DNA of 64,000 nucleotides. Origin: Chromatiaceae bacterium (GTDB taxonomy: Bacteria; Pseudomonadota; Gammaproteobacteria; Chromatiales; Chromatiaceae). The notes beneath the pieces were generated by a model, which searched no databases, was not told the DNA's origin, and saw only the letters and a list, made by a program, of their open reading frames with translations. How positions within the stretch are numbered: position 1 is the first letter of the stretch; the number at the start of each line of letters is the position of its first letter. Of the stretch, positions 36,701-45,897 are shown piece after piece. The stretch lies in NCBI GenBank assembly GCA_013426805.1, contig JACDZG010000012.1, forward strand, positions 27,506 through 91,505, written 5' to 3'. Made by a program: the position numbers and the translations under genes.

Positions 36701-37941
36701 TCGGCGCAGACCTCAACGAAGCGGAGTTGCGTCAGTACCTCGCGGAGCAATTGCCGGACTATATGGTGCCGCGACGGATTCAGTCGGTTGCCCGTTTGCC
36801 GCTTAACAACAGCGGGAAAATCGATCGCAATGCACTGCCTCTGCTCATTGATGAACCGCCCGCGATGGTGAGCGTCGTTCGGCGTGGTCCACAAAGCGAA
36901 ATGGAGCAGCACCTGTGCGCGCTTTGGCGGACGGTGTTGCAACGCGACGATATCGCTGCCACCGACGATTTCTTCGATCTCGGTGGCCAATCGTTCGAGG
37001 CGGTCCGTCTGGTCGGCCTCATTCGCGAAGTGTTCGGGGTAACCCTCACGCTGGGCGCAATCTGGCAACTGCGCACGCTCGAGGCTTTGGCGTTGCGCCT
37101 GCAACGTACGAGTGCACCCAGCGAGTCGCATTATTGCGTGCCGATTGATGGGCAAGGTCAGGGCGTCCCCCTGCTGCTGGTCCATCCGGCCGGAGGGAAC
37201 GTGCTCTGTTACCGTGATCTTGGGTGCGGATTGGCGCGCCCGGTATGGGCCTTTCAGGCGCCCGGCCTCGACGGGCACAGTGCGCCACTTGACAGTATTG
37301 CCGCCTTGGCGCAGGTCTACCTTGGGGCCTTGCCGGAGACGGCGTCCCCGTTCCTGCTGGGCGGTTGGTCTTCTGGTGCGCCGATCGCTTTCGAGATGGC
37401 CGCTCAGCTGCAGGATCAGGGGCGTGCGGCGGCTGGGGTGCTGGTGATCGACAGCCCGGCGCCCTTGGTGCATGGCCTCGTCGACCCGGTGCTCCTGTTC
37501 CGCTGGTTTCTTGAAGACCTCGATCTGCCGCCGGCCGTGCAAACCGCCCTGCGCGCGCTCGATTTAGCCGCCCTGAGTACCGCGCAACAGTTGCAACGGG
37601 CCACCGCCATTCTGCGTGAGCACCAAGTCGGACTGGGCGCAGACGAAGCACAACTGGGTGCCATCTATGGCGTATTCCAGGGTATCGTTCAGGGCAGCCG
37701 GGCCTATTACCCGCGCGTAATTAACGCCGACGTCCTGGTGGTGCGGGCCGTCACCGGCGTCGTCAGTGAGTTTGCCGCACACCCCTACGCCGACGCGGCC
37801 GCCTGGGGTTGGCAGACGCTCACGACAGGTACTACGATCGCCGTGACCGTCCCCGGTACGCATTACACGTTGCTTAAGCCCCCCACTTCCGCGCGGGTGA
37901 TGGCGGAGATTGACCAGTGGGCAGGAAATCTAAGGGAGTGA
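33778..37941 (+). CDS. NRPS: docking-Cy-A(Cys)-PCP-TE
   Basis: The product has 1387 residues from a GTG start overlapping the PKS stop (GTGA), with GGAGG upstream. A TubC-type docking domain (1-~55) is followed by a heterocyclisation-type condensation domain (~75-500) with PFPLSDMQ and SQVMLDHQ. Its core motif is N209-x4-D214-x2-G217 instead of DxxxxDxxS. The A domain (~540-1010) has TSGSTGQPKG and binding-pocket residues reading D-L-Y-N-L-S-L-I-W, the cysteine code. The PCP Ser is S1072 and the terminal thioesterase has S1198 in GWSSG plus GTHYTLL. It likely adds cysteine to the polyketide. A TE in the first of two NRPS genes is unexpected. Confidence 0.93.
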   Translation: MIVFLQELRRRGITLSATDGVLNVQAPKGTMTSELQQSLRAHKEDILEWLRGSMVETSIPVTRCAPDPGARYEPFPLSDMQLGFYMADDPYMEFHVRPHYYVEKNVEALAVERYDAAWQRALARHRGEIVVVRSDGRLETVREPAPLPCRCYDLREQSATAVDASLAQVRREMMRSELPLHSWPWLDLRITLWRDERGVEQGRIHYNHNNFFSDGYGTTRLLQEIDRYYQDPNLVLPPLALGFRDAAVALEQLAQSLAGEKARRYWEERLPHLPEPPDLPLRAGLDRRMRSRMQRREHFIKAAVWGPLKTRARDFGLTPSSALFTAYAEVLSAWSNSRHFVVANMMTRRLDIHPEIREIIGSFASLYPLEIDFRSDESFAWRARHLQEQVSLDARHLQWGGMEVMRALNRRTGDLGRAPIPFVIGSGLFMERFERSDFSCLETSQVMLDHQFWELADGSLYYVWDLIEECFPIGMIDAMWTAYAGLIERLAREPALWDAKTLDVIPATQLAERTGMAPPMTPLSQQCLHEFLSAAAAAHPTQPALLQAGSCLTYAELAAQSTALAGRLCRLGLRRGETVAVVTDRGSAWLLAVYGILQAGATYVPIDPTLPISRQDYLLSDSGARWVLASPVFAAARAWPEVVQVMAVEASRQDAGAIGREGLPATTPTDLAYLIYTSGSTGQPKGVMIEHGSVVNTVNAVNRRFGVRQEDRLFGVSSIGFDLSVYDIFGAAAAGATLVYPNLDESLNPAHWLDLLLTHAVTVWNSAPPLATLLAEAAEYRGVCLPALRLVLLSGDWIPVDLPARLRRLAPQAQIVSLGGATEASIWSIWYPFDTVDPSWVSIPYGYPMPNQSWCILDAWGRAAPIWTRGELYIGGVGLARGYWRDPAKTQASFGCHDETGERLYRTGDMGRYLPGGAIEFLGRLDAQVKIQGHRIELGEIEAVLAAHQAVGAAVVRVQGSDTGKALVAYVTPVVGADLNEAELRQYLAEQLPDYMVPRRIQSVARLPLNNSGKIDRNALPLLIDEPPAMVSVVRRGPQSEMEQHLCALWRTVLQRDDIAATDDFFDLGGQSFEAVRLVGLIREVFGVTLTLGAIWQLRTLEALALRLQRTSAPSESHYCVPIDGQGQGVPLLLVHPAGGNVLCYRDLGCGLARPVWAFQAPGLDGHSAPLDSIAALAQVYLGALPETASPFLLGGWSSGAPIAFEMAAQLQDQGRAAAGVLVIDSPAPLVHGLVDPVLLFRWFLEDLDLPPAVQTALRALDLAALSTAQQLQRATAILREHQVGLGADEAQLGAIYGVFQGIVQGSRAYYPRVINADVLVVRAVTGVVSEFAAHPYADAAAWGWQTLTTGTTIAVTVPGTHYTLLKPPTSARVMAEIDQWAGNLRE

Positions 37942-38042
37942 CCATGCTTGTGCCCAACCGCTTGAGCAAAGTCTAGACGGTCACGCGCATTCACCGCACC
38001 ACGATTAGATTGCTTCAGGTTCCGGCTATACAAAGGAGATCG

Positions 38043-41000
38043 ATGATGAAGACAGTGCTGGCCCAGGCCATGAAGGCGGGCATTCGCTTTCAGATTGACG
38101 GAGCTGAGCTGCGGGTGATTGCCCCCAGTGGTGCGATGACCGAAGAATTGCGTACGAATTTGCGCGCCCATCGCGAAGCCATTTTGGAGTTTCTACGGGA
38201 GTCCGCTGCTTCCCCCGAGCAACCCTTGCCGGAGCTGCACGCGGAGCCGGCCGATCGTCACCTCCCGTTCCCCCTCACCGAAGTCCAACACGCCTATTGG
38301 CTCGGCCGCGACAGCGCCATGGAGATGGGTAGTGTTGCGACGCATTTGTATGTCGAGCTTGATTGCGAGGATTTGGATCTTCCCCGGCTCAATGCGGCGC
38401 TGTGCCGCATGATTGAGCGGCATGATATGTTGCGCGCGGTTGTGACGGGCGATGGCCTGCAGCATATTCTCCCAACAGTACCGCGTTATGATATCGCCAT
38501 CGAGGACCAGTCGCGCTCCTCACCGCAGGACGCTGAGCGCGCCGTTTCAATCTCGCGCGACGCCTTGTCGCATCAGGTGCTGCGTGCCGATCAGTGGCCG
38601 TTGTTTGAGGTCCGCGCCACCTGCCAGCCCGCCCGCCGCGTCCGCCTGCATATCAGTTTGGATCTGCTGATACTCGATGCCTGGAGCATCTTTTTATTTT
38701 TGCGCGAGTGGCGACTACTGTATGACCAGCCGCAGACGACGCTGCCTGATTTTGCAGTCTCTTTTCGCGACTATGTCCTGGCTGAGCGCAGCCTGCTCGA
38801 CTCACCAGCCTATCAACGGGCGCGGGCGTACTGGATGGAGCGGATTGACCGCCTGCCCCCGGCGCCGGAATTGCCGCTGCGCTCGGACCTCACGGGACGC
38901 CGGTCGCCGCGTTTTAGCCGGCGGGAGGCTGGGCTGGATCTGGCGCGGTGGGATCGACTGAAAGCGCTGGCCCGAAGTCACGGGCTGACGCCCTCTGGTG
39001 TGCTACTGGCCGCGTATTCCGAGGTGCTCGCCCGCTGGAGTGCGCAGCCCCATTTCACGCTCAATGTGACGGTGTCTAATCGCCTGCAATTGCATCCGGA
39101 CATCAACTATCTGCTCGGCGACTTCACGTCCCTGGTCATGCAGGAGGTCGATCGGCGGGATCACCGATTGACCTTCGTGGAATTTGCCCGCCACCTACAA
39201 CAACAATTCGCCCAAGACCTGGAGCAGCGGATATTCAGTGGCGTGGCGGTAATGCGGGAATGGGCCAAGCGCCGCGGCCTCCCGCTGCAGGCCATCATGC
39301 CGGTGGTCTTCAGCAGCGGTTTGATCTGGAGCGGCGAGGAGGAGGTGGGCGATCTTGAGGTCTTCGGGTCGAAGGTCTATAGCGTGAGCCAAACCTCGCA
39401 GGTCTGGCTCGATCATCATGTGATGGAACTCCATGGTCAGTTACACTTTGTCTGGGATGCCGTCGATGCCGTCTTTGAGGACGGTGTACTCGACGCCATG
39501 TTCACGGCCTATTGTGATTTGGTCGGACGCTTGGCCGACGAACCGGCTACCTGGCACAGTCATCACAGCATAGCCTTGCCCGCCGCCATGGCCGAGCGGC
39601 GGGAACAAACCAATCAGACCGCGGACGCGCTGCCGCAGATCCGGCTCCATGCCGGATTCGTGACGCAGGCGCGGCAGCATCCGGCAGCGGTCGCCATCCT
39701 GGCCACCGAGCGTACACTGAGCTATGGCGAGTTACTCGCAGAGAGCAGTGCCGTCGCCGCCTGGCTGCGGCAGCGGGGCCTGGCTCCCGGACAGCCCGTG
39801 GCGATTTTGATGCACAAGGGGTGGGAGCAAATCGTCGCCGCGTGCGGGGTGCTGCTGGCGGGGGGCGCCTATCTCCCAGTGGATGCAAGTTTGCCGGTGA
39901 AGCGCCAAGCGAACCTGCTGCGGATCGGTGAAGTTACCCAAGTGCTGACCCAGCCCGACAGCTTTCGCGAGGAACTCGCCGCGGCCCCTTACGACATCCT
40001 TGAAATTCAGGCCGGCACTCAAGGTGATTACGCCGCACTCGATCTGCCGACGCTGGATGCTGACCTCACGCAACTGGCCTATGTGATCTTCACGTCGGGA
40101 ACGACCGGTGTACCCAAGGGGGTGATGATCGACCATCGCGCGGCGGTCAATACGATTGAACATATCAACCGCCTGTATAGGGTAGGCGCACAGGACCGGG
40201 TGCTCGCCGTCTCGTCGCTGAGTTTCGACCTGTCGGTGTATGACATCTTCGGCTTGCTCGCGGCCGGCGGTGGGATCGTGATCCCCGATCACCGCAAGGA
40301 GCACGACCCGGACCACTGGCGCGCGCTCATGAGCGAGCATCGGGTCACCCTGTGGAACTCGGCCCCGCAGCTTATGCACATGCTGTTGGATGCCCTTTAC
40401 CCCGAGGAACTGGCTACGGCACCGCTACGCACAGTGCTCCTCAGTGGCGACTTTATCCCCCTCACCTTACCCGATCGTATTCGCGAACATTATCCCGACG
40501 TGGCCGTCATCAGCTTGGGCGGTGCGACGGAAGCAGCGATCTGGTCGATTTACTACCCGGTGCTCGCAGTCGATCCGGCTTGGCGCAGCATACCCTACGG
40601 CAAACCCCTGCCGAATCAAACGATCTGGGTCTGCGATACCGCGCTGAGGGTCTGTCCTGATCATGTCAAAGGTCGCATCTACATCGGCGGTATCGGCTTG
40701 GCCCAAGGGTATTGGCGCGATGCGGAAAAGACCGCCGCCCGCTTTATCACCCATCCGGAGACCGCCGCGCGCCTGTACGATACCGGCGACCTCGGACGTT
40801 ATGCCGCAGACGGCAATGTGGTGATCCTCGGGCGCGATGACAACCAGATCAAGATTCGCGGCTATCGGGTAGAATTGGGCGAAATCGAGACGGTCTTGTG
40901 CCAGTATCCAGAAATTCAGCAGGCCGTTGTCCGTGCCGTGCCGGGGCGGCGCGACAGCCTTCAACTGGCGGCCTATATCGAACCGGTCGCAGGCGGCGAC

Positions 41001-43262
41001 CAGCCCCTGAATATCCCGGAAGTGCAGGACTATCTGGCGGAGCGGCTGCCCGATTATATGGTACCGCAGCATCTGGTCACCGTGGACCGCATGCCCGTCT
41101 CGGCGAATGGCAAGATTGATTACAGCGCCCTCCCTGCCATTACCGATGCGGCGGCGGACGGGCACGGCGAGCGGGTGCTGCCGCGGACGCCGATGGAGGA
41201 GACGATTTTCGCCGCTTGGGCGAGCGTCATGACCGATTGCGAGATGGGTGTCACGGACAACTTCTTTGAACTCGGCGGTGATTCCGTGCTCGCCACTCAG
41301 TTGGTGCGGGCGCTCAATACGGCCTTGCCGACGTTCGTCCTCGAAATGCATGAGCTTTTTGAAAATCTTACGATCGAAGCCTTGGCGGATTTGTATCAGC
41401 GCAAAAGCACCACTGCGGTAGATCCGGTGACGGCGGCCGCCGATGCGCCGACGCCAGCCGCCGATGCACCAGCGACGACCGCCGATGTACCAGCGCCGAC
41501 CGCCGATGTACCGACGTCGGTCGCTTACTCGCTACGGGCGGCCGCCGACTCGGCCACGTTCTCGGCTCACCGCCGACTGCTCACGCGGCTCGTCCGGCCC
41601 GCACCGTCGGTTGACGACGTCGCGCTACACCTCGACCTCCAGACTGCGCTGGCCGACCTTGACACCTTGGATTTCAAATCCGGAGTGCAGCGCTCATGGT
41701 CGCCGCCCCACGCCGTTTTGCTGACCGGCGCGACGGGTTGGATCGGTGGACACGTTCTCGCGGAACTATTGTCGCTGACGGCGGCAACTGTCTACTGTCT
41801 GGTCCGCGCCCCTGACACCGCGGCCGGCCATACGCGCTTGCTGGATACGCTGCGGCGCTACGGGTGTGACATCGCCCCGGACTGGGGGCATCGTATTGTT
41901 CCGGTGTGCGGGGATTTGACCCTTCCGGGGTGGGGAGTGGCTCCGGCGCAGTGGCAGCAGTTGACCGAAACGATCGACTGCATTTATCACTTCGCGGCCT
42001 CAGTGAATGTACTCGCCAATTACGTAACCCATAGCAGAGTCAATGTCGACCCGCTGCTTACGCTGGTCCGTCTGGCGGTCGCGCATGGTCCGAAGCCAGT
42101 GTTTTTCAGCTCACCCATGACCGTCTGCCGACGCTACCAGAACGGCGCTATAGTCGTACTGTACCAGGAGCATGCCCACCCGGACCCCACCGGGCTCCTG
42201 ACAGGCTATGCGCAATCCAAATGGGCTGGGGAACAACTATTGACGGCCGCCGCCGCGCGTGGCTTGCCGGTCAAAATCTATCGTAGTACGCATGCCTTGC
42301 CGTCCGCATGCACCGGGCTGATGAAGTCCAACGATACCTATGGAACCATCCTGCAGGTCGCATACGAGGCCGGTGTCGTCCCCGTCTGGCCCGCATCTGC
42401 ACTCTATGGTGTTCCCGTCGACCGACTCGCGCGCTTGATTGTCGACAACTCGCTGCTGGCCGACGACTACCGGGGCATCGTCCACCTGGAGAATCGTGAC
42501 CCACTGAGCGTCCCGGCATTGCTCAAGGTGTTCCTGGAAGACCGGAGCGGCGGCGAAGCCCCGCCGTCGGTGATGCTTGATGAATGGAAGCAGCGATGCC
42601 GGGAAGCCGCGCTGCACCTGCCGGATGATACTGCCGGTTTAGCCCGCCTGCTATTCACCGACCGGCCGACCGGAGCGGCGGTGGAAAACATGCTCGCTGC
42701 GCATCCGATCGACACCGGTTACTTCGATCATGCGGGCCGAATCGTGGAGTTGTCGCATCTGACCCCCTCTTCGTACTGGCTCCTGGTATGCCAGCAGTTC
42801 ACTCACTCTCAAACTTCAGAGGTAACCACTATGCATAAAGCCGAACAGTTCAGGAGTCTCGTGGCACAGGGATGGACCATGATGTGCATCGTTTTTGTCA
42901 GTAATCTCCTGGTCGATCTGATCAAGAATTCGGTGGCTGGCCCCGCGCTGCAAGTACCATGGGCCGAGCATTTGTCCATGGGCGGGATACAGTTTATTCT
43001 CGTAATTATATCCATTTACGCCATCATGCCGGTTCTGATCAGAACCCTGTCGGCCACTTGGTTCCGATGGACCGTGGTCGGCTTGACGGTGGCCATGGGG
43101 TTATTTGTTGCCGCACATGAAATCTCACACTTGACAGCACTGACCAAGCCGTGGGGCCTGTTCCATGCGCTGGATATTACGCATCACATTCTGGTGGTGT
43201 GGGTGACCATCGGCGCCACCCTGTGGGCGCGGCAACCGATCGTAAGGCTGCCGCAGCCTTGA
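38043..43262 (+). CDS. NRPS: docking-Cy-A(Cys)-PCP-reductase with C-terminal membrane domain
   Basis: The product has 1739 residues from ATG 38043, preceded by AAAGGAG. TubC docking domain (1-60); Cy domain (~75-505) with intact D207-x4-D212-x2-S215 and PFPLTEVQHAYWLGR; A domain with FTSGTTGVPKG near 683 and pocket residues again D-L-Y-N-L-S-L-I-W (cysteine); PCP S1081; Ala/Pro/Asp-rich linker; and thioester reductase (~1225-1585) with GATGWIGG and Y1389-x3-K. The R domain should release an aldehyde or alcohol using NADPH. The last ~143 residues form four transmembrane helices with HEISH (H1692, H1696) and THH, very unusual after an R domain. It lies 101 bases downstream of the TE-containing NRPS. 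Confidence 0.92.
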   Translation: MMKTVLAQAMKAGIRFQIDGAELRVIAPSGAMTEELRTNLRAHREAILEFLRESAASPEQPLPELHAEPADRHLPFPLTEVQHAYWLGRDSAMEMGSVATHLYVELDCEDLDLPRLNAALCRMIERHDMLRAVVTGDGLQHILPTVPRYDIAIEDQSRSSPQDAERAVSISRDALSHQVLRADQWPLFEVRATCQPARRVRLHISLDLLILDAWSIFLFLREWRLLYDQPQTTLPDFAVSFRDYVLAERSLLDSPAYQRARAYWMERIDRLPPAPELPLRSDLTGRRSPRFSRREAGLDLARWDRLKALARSHGLTPSGVLLAAYSEVLARWSAQPHFTLNVTVSNRLQLHPDINYLLGDFTSLVMQEVDRRDHRLTFVEFARHLQQQFAQDLEQRIFSGVAVMREWAKRRGLPLQAIMPVVFSSGLIWSGEEEVGDLEVFGSKVYSVSQTSQVWLDHHVMELHGQLHFVWDAVDAVFEDGVLDAMFTAYCDLVGRLADEPATWHSHHSIALPAAMAERREQTNQTADALPQIRLHAGFVTQARQHPAAVAILATERTLSYGELLAESSAVAAWLRQRGLAPGQPVAILMHKGWEQIVAACGVLLAGGAYLPVDASLPVKRQANLLRIGEVTQVLTQPDSFREELAAAPYDILEIQAGTQGDYAALDLPTLDADLTQLAYVIFTSGTTGVPKGVMIDHRAAVNTIEHINRLYRVGAQDRVLAVSSLSFDLSVYDIFGLLAAGGGIVIPDHRKEHDPDHWRALMSEHRVTLWNSAPQLMHMLLDALYPEELATAPLRTVLLSGDFIPLTLPDRIREHYPDVAVISLGGATEAAIWSIYYPVLAVDPAWRSIPYGKPLPNQTIWVCDTALRVCPDHVKGRIYIGGIGLAQGYWRDAEKTAARFITHPETAARLYDTGDLGRYAADGNVVILGRDDNQIKIRGYRVELGEIETVLCQYPEIQQAVVRAVPGRRDSLQLAAYIEPVAGGDQPLNIPEVQDYLAERLPDYMVPQHLVTVDRMPVSANGKIDYSALPAITDAAADGHGERVLPRTPMEETIFAAWASVMTDCEMGVTDNFFELGGDSVLATQLVRALNTALPTFVLEMHELFENLTIEALADLYQRKSTTAVDPVTAAADAPTPAADAPATTADVPAPTADVPTSVAYSLRAAADSATFSAHRRLLTRLVRPAPSVDDVALHLDLQTALADLDTLDFKSGVQRSWSPPHAVLLTGATGWIGGHVLAELLSLTAATVYCLVRAPDTAAGHTRLLDTLRRYGCDIAPDWGHRIVPVCGDLTLPGWGVAPAQWQQLTETIDCIYHFAASVNVLANYVTHSRVNVDPLLTLVRLAVAHGPKPVFFSSPMTVCRRYQNGAIVVLYQEHAHPDPTGLLTGYAQSKWAGEQLLTAAAARGLPVKIYRSTHALPSACTGLMKSNDTYGTILQVAYEAGVVPVWPASALYGVPVDRLARLIVDNSLLADDYRGIVHLENRDPLSVPALLKVFLEDRSGGEAPPSVMLDEWKQRCREAALHLPDDTAGLARLLFTDRPTGAAVENMLAAHPIDTGYFDHAGRIVELSHLTPSSYWLLVCQQFTHSQTSEVTTMHKAEQFRSLVAQGWTMMCIVFVSNLLVDLIKNSVAGPALQVPWAEHLSMGGIQFILVIISIYAIMPVLIRTLSATWFRWTVVGLTVAMGLFVAAHEISHLTALTKPWGLFHALDITHHILVVWVTIGATLWARQPIVRLPQP
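41443..41525 (+). repeat. Short degenerate coding repeats in the PCP-R linker
   Basis: GCCGCCGATG-x-GCC/ACC-type units of about 24 bases repeat roughly four times, coding ADAP-T-PA / ADVPAPT-like stretches. They make a flexible Ala/Asp/Pro linker between the carrier protein and the reductase domain. Confidence 0.65.
42831..43262 (+). other. Possible internal start: free four-helix membrane protein inside the NRPS frame
   Basis: An in-frame ATG at 42831 is preceded by AGAGG at 42818-42822, an 8-base spacing that is good for ribosome binding. Translation from here would give a free 143-residue protein with four hydrophobic segments and the His motifs HEISH and THH. The absence of a stop between the reductase domain and this point means it is either a true fusion, a gene whose upstream stop was lost, or a dual-use frame. 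Confidence 0.4.
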
Positions 43263-43438
43263 GCACCGTTGCGGCAAGCGGCAGTTGGAACCATGCGTTA
43301 GGCGGTTGCCCCGCGGGATGACCATGTCACCCCATTAAACGATGTCATGGCCGATGGCGGGACGCGGCGGCCGTGCCGTTCCTGACGCCGTCGAATGATC
43401 CGCGGTATTCGTCAGACCGTCATTGCCCAGGAGGCATT

Positions 43439-45037
43439 ATGAATTTTGATGAAGGGGATGTTGCCATCGGCTACGATGTACTCGTGGTCGGGGCTGGCTC
43501 CGCGGGTGCCGTGATCGCCAGCCGCCTGAGTGAAGACCCACAGTGTCGCGTCCTGCTCTTGGAGGCCGGCCCCCCGGCGCCCACGAACGAGTTGGCCGTG
43601 GCGGCCGTGCGCAATGCCAACCAACCGGCAGTCCTGCCTGGTCTCAATTGGAACATCATGGCGGCCATTAAGGAGCCTATGGCAAAACGTGTCCAGCGCC
43701 AAGCCGGCCTGTTCGATTACGAGGGTGGCAAACTGGTAGGTGGGTCCTCGGCGGTTAATGCTACCCTGGCGGTACGGGGCGCACCCACGGATTACGATGA
43801 GTGGGTCGCCGATTGCGGGGAGGAGTGGGGCTGGACGCACGTGCTCCCGTATTTCCGTATGCTGGAAGACGATCCGCTTGGTCCGTCCGCGTTGCATGGT
43901 AGCGGTGGCCCAATGCCAATCCGGCGCGAGCGTAAAGAGGACTTGACGGTATTGCAGTCGGGACTACTGGCGGCGTGCATCGCCCAGGATTTCCCGGAAA
44001 CGCCAGATCATAACGATCCGGCTACGACCGGCGTCGGCATCTTTCCGAAGAATGTCGTGGACGGGGTGCGCATGTCGACCCGCTTGACCTACCTCGGCCC
44101 GGCGCTGGCGCGGCCGAATCTGACTGTCATTACCGGCGCCTACATCCACCGTCTTCTCTGGGCTGAGGCCACGCGCTGTACCGGAGTCCAGGCCGAAGTC
44201 GGGGGGACGCTGCGGTCGTTCTCGGCCGATCACGTCATTCTTTGTGCCGGTGTGATGAACACGCCGGCGATTCTGCTGCGCTCCGGCATCGGCAACCCGA
44301 CCGCACTCGGTCCACTGGGCATCACCGTCAAGGTGCCGCTGATCGGTGTGGGTGAAGGGCTGATGGATCACCCGGTGGTCGGCGTTTGGGGAATACCAAA
44401 ACCGCAGGCGTGCGCGCTTGGCGAACCTGCCCGCCAAGTCTTGTTACGATTCACCTCCGGCCACTCCGGCTACGCTGACGACATGCATATCTGCACCATG
44501 GCCGGCATTGATGTCGGCCAGTTGTTTCCGCAATTGGCGGCGACCTCGCAATCGCCGACAATCGCCGGACTATTGGCGAGCTTCAACAAATCAACCTCGC
44601 GCGGCTATGTGCGTCTGGTTTCCGCTGACCCTTATGACAAGCTCAATATCTCGATCAATTGCTTGAGCGACAAGCGTGACATCCCGCCACTCAAAGCGGG
44701 CGTACGCCTTGCGTGGCAACTCATGCAAGATTCCGCACTACGTTCGCATTTCGATCAGTTTCTGGCCTGGACCGACGGGATGATCAAATCGGATGTTGCG
44801 TTGGAGCAAGCGATCACCACTTTCGTCCGGCCCGCCGCCCATTTATGCAGTTCAGCAAAGATGGGGCGATCCGCCAGCCAGGGTGCGGTGGTGGACCCGT
44901 GCGGTCGTGTTTTCGGGGTCGATAATCTGTGGATTGGAGATGCTTCGATCATTCCGACGGCACCCAGCGGGCCGCCCCATCTGACCGTGCTCATGGTGGC
45001 GGAAAAGATCGCGGCCGCATTTCGCCGCGCGCCATGA
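43439..45037 (+). CDS. GMC-family FAD oxidoreductase (first of two)
   Basis: The product has 532 residues from ATG 43439 with a strong AGGAGG 5 bases upstream. FAD-binding VVGAGSAGAVIASRLSED starts near residue 15. GMC signature 1 is GGSSAVNATLAVRG, with PTDYDEW following, and signature 2 is CAGVMNTPAILLRSG. The C-terminal catalytic region has AAHLCSSAKMG and DASIIPTAPSGPPHLT, so the second active-site position is His, whereas the paralogue at 46647 has Asn. GMC enzymes oxidise alcohols to aldehydes or acids, and some act on other carbon centres. Here it probably tailors the assembly-line product. The stop overlaps the next gene as ATGA. Confidence 0.92.
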   Translation: MNFDEGDVAIGYDVLVVGAGSAGAVIASRLSEDPQCRVLLLEAGPPAPTNELAVAAVRNANQPAVLPGLNWNIMAAIKEPMAKRVQRQAGLFDYEGGKLVGGSSAVNATLAVRGAPTDYDEWVADCGEEWGWTHVLPYFRMLEDDPLGPSALHGSGGPMPIRRERKEDLTVLQSGLLAACIAQDFPETPDHNDPATTGVGIFPKNVVDGVRMSTRLTYLGPALARPNLTVITGAYIHRLLWAEATRCTGVQAEVGGTLRSFSADHVILCAGVMNTPAILLRSGIGNPTALGPLGITVKVPLIGVGEGLMDHPVVGVWGIPKPQACALGEPARQVLLRFTSGHSGYADDMHICTMAGIDVGQLFPQLAATSQSPTIAGLLASFNKSTSRGYVRLVSADPYDKLNISINCLSDKRDIPPLKAGVRLAWQLMQDSALRSHFDQFLAWTDGMIKSDVALEQAITTFVRPAAHLCSSAKMGRSASQGAVVDPCGRVFGVDNLWIGDASIIPTAPSGPPHLTVLMVAEKIAAAFRRAP

Positions 45038-45891
45038 TCAGGTCGCTGACGCCCATGAGAACACCCGTTGTGACCCACCGTGGCTGTCTACGTCGTTATG
45101 GCGGCGGATCCCAGTCGCTGGTGCGCCTCGTCTGTTTCCCCTGGGCGGGCGGCGGTGCCTCTGCGTATCGCCGTTTTGCCTCGCACTTGCTGCCGACCAT
45201 TGAATTGCTTGCCGTCCAGTACCCAGGCCGCGAGGATCGTTTCCATGAGGGCCAGTTACGTCGAATGGGACTGATCGTTCACCATTTGTTGGACGATCTG
45301 GCGCCCCGCGGCGGCCGATCCGACCGCCCCATGGTGTTTTTCGGACACAGCATGGGGGCGCTGGTAGCCTACGAAACGGCCCGCGCTCTCCAGGAGCGCT
45401 ATGGTTATCAACTACAGGCATTGATCGTTTCCGGTTCTGGTTCGCCCGATACTCAAGGAACCTATACGCGCTGTCCGTTTATGGCCAGTCTGGATGAATT
45501 TATCGCCGATATCCGGCGGCTTGGTGGAACTCCCCGCGAAATCCTGGAGGACCGCGCGATGATGCAGGCACTGCTGCCGGCGCTGCGGGCCGATTATGAG
45601 GTACTCGATACCTATGTCAGCCCCGCTCAGTCTGCCGTCACGCTATCGTGTCCGATCATCGTGTGCGCAGGCGACCAAGACCCCAGTGTGTCCGCCGATA
45701 TTATGGCGGCCTGGCGACGCTACACGACCGGAGCGTACCAGTTGCATTGGTTTTCCGGCAACCATTTCTATTTGCATGCGCAACCACAGATACTCGCCTG
45801 CCGGTTACAAAAATGGATCGCCGCGATCGGGCCGCTGATCGGCAACTCGGGCGAGCCCGCGTTCTCTCATCATGGCAACAATGCGGAGTAA
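45034..45891 (+). CDS. Type II thioesterase (GrsT-like)
   Basis: The product has 285 residues from ATG 45034, which overlaps the GMC stop; ATG 45055 is an alternative. The alpha/beta hydrolase starts with the family phrase RLVCFPWAGGGASAYRRFA, then QYPGREDRF, the nucleophile in FFGHSMGALVAYE, AGDQDP and the catalytic His in SGNHFYLH. Stand-alone thioesterases of this type remove wrong or stalled acyl groups from PKS/NRPS carrier proteins. Its place inside the cluster fits an editing role in the cytosol. Confidence 0.95.
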   Translation: MIRSLTPMRTPVVTHRGCLRRYGGGSQSLVRLVCFPWAGGGASAYRRFASHLLPTIELLAVQYPGREDRFHEGQLRRMGLIVHHLLDDLAPRGGRSDRPMVFFGHSMGALVAYETARALQERYGYQLQALIVSGSGSPDTQGTYTRCPFMASLDEFIADIRRLGGTPREILEDRAMMQALLPALRADYEVLDTYVSPAQSAVTLSCPIIVCAGDQDPSVSADIMAAWRRYTTGAYQLHWFSGNHFYLHAQPQILACRLQKWIAAIGPLIGNSGEPAFSHHGNNAE

Positions 45892-45897
45892 ATCACA

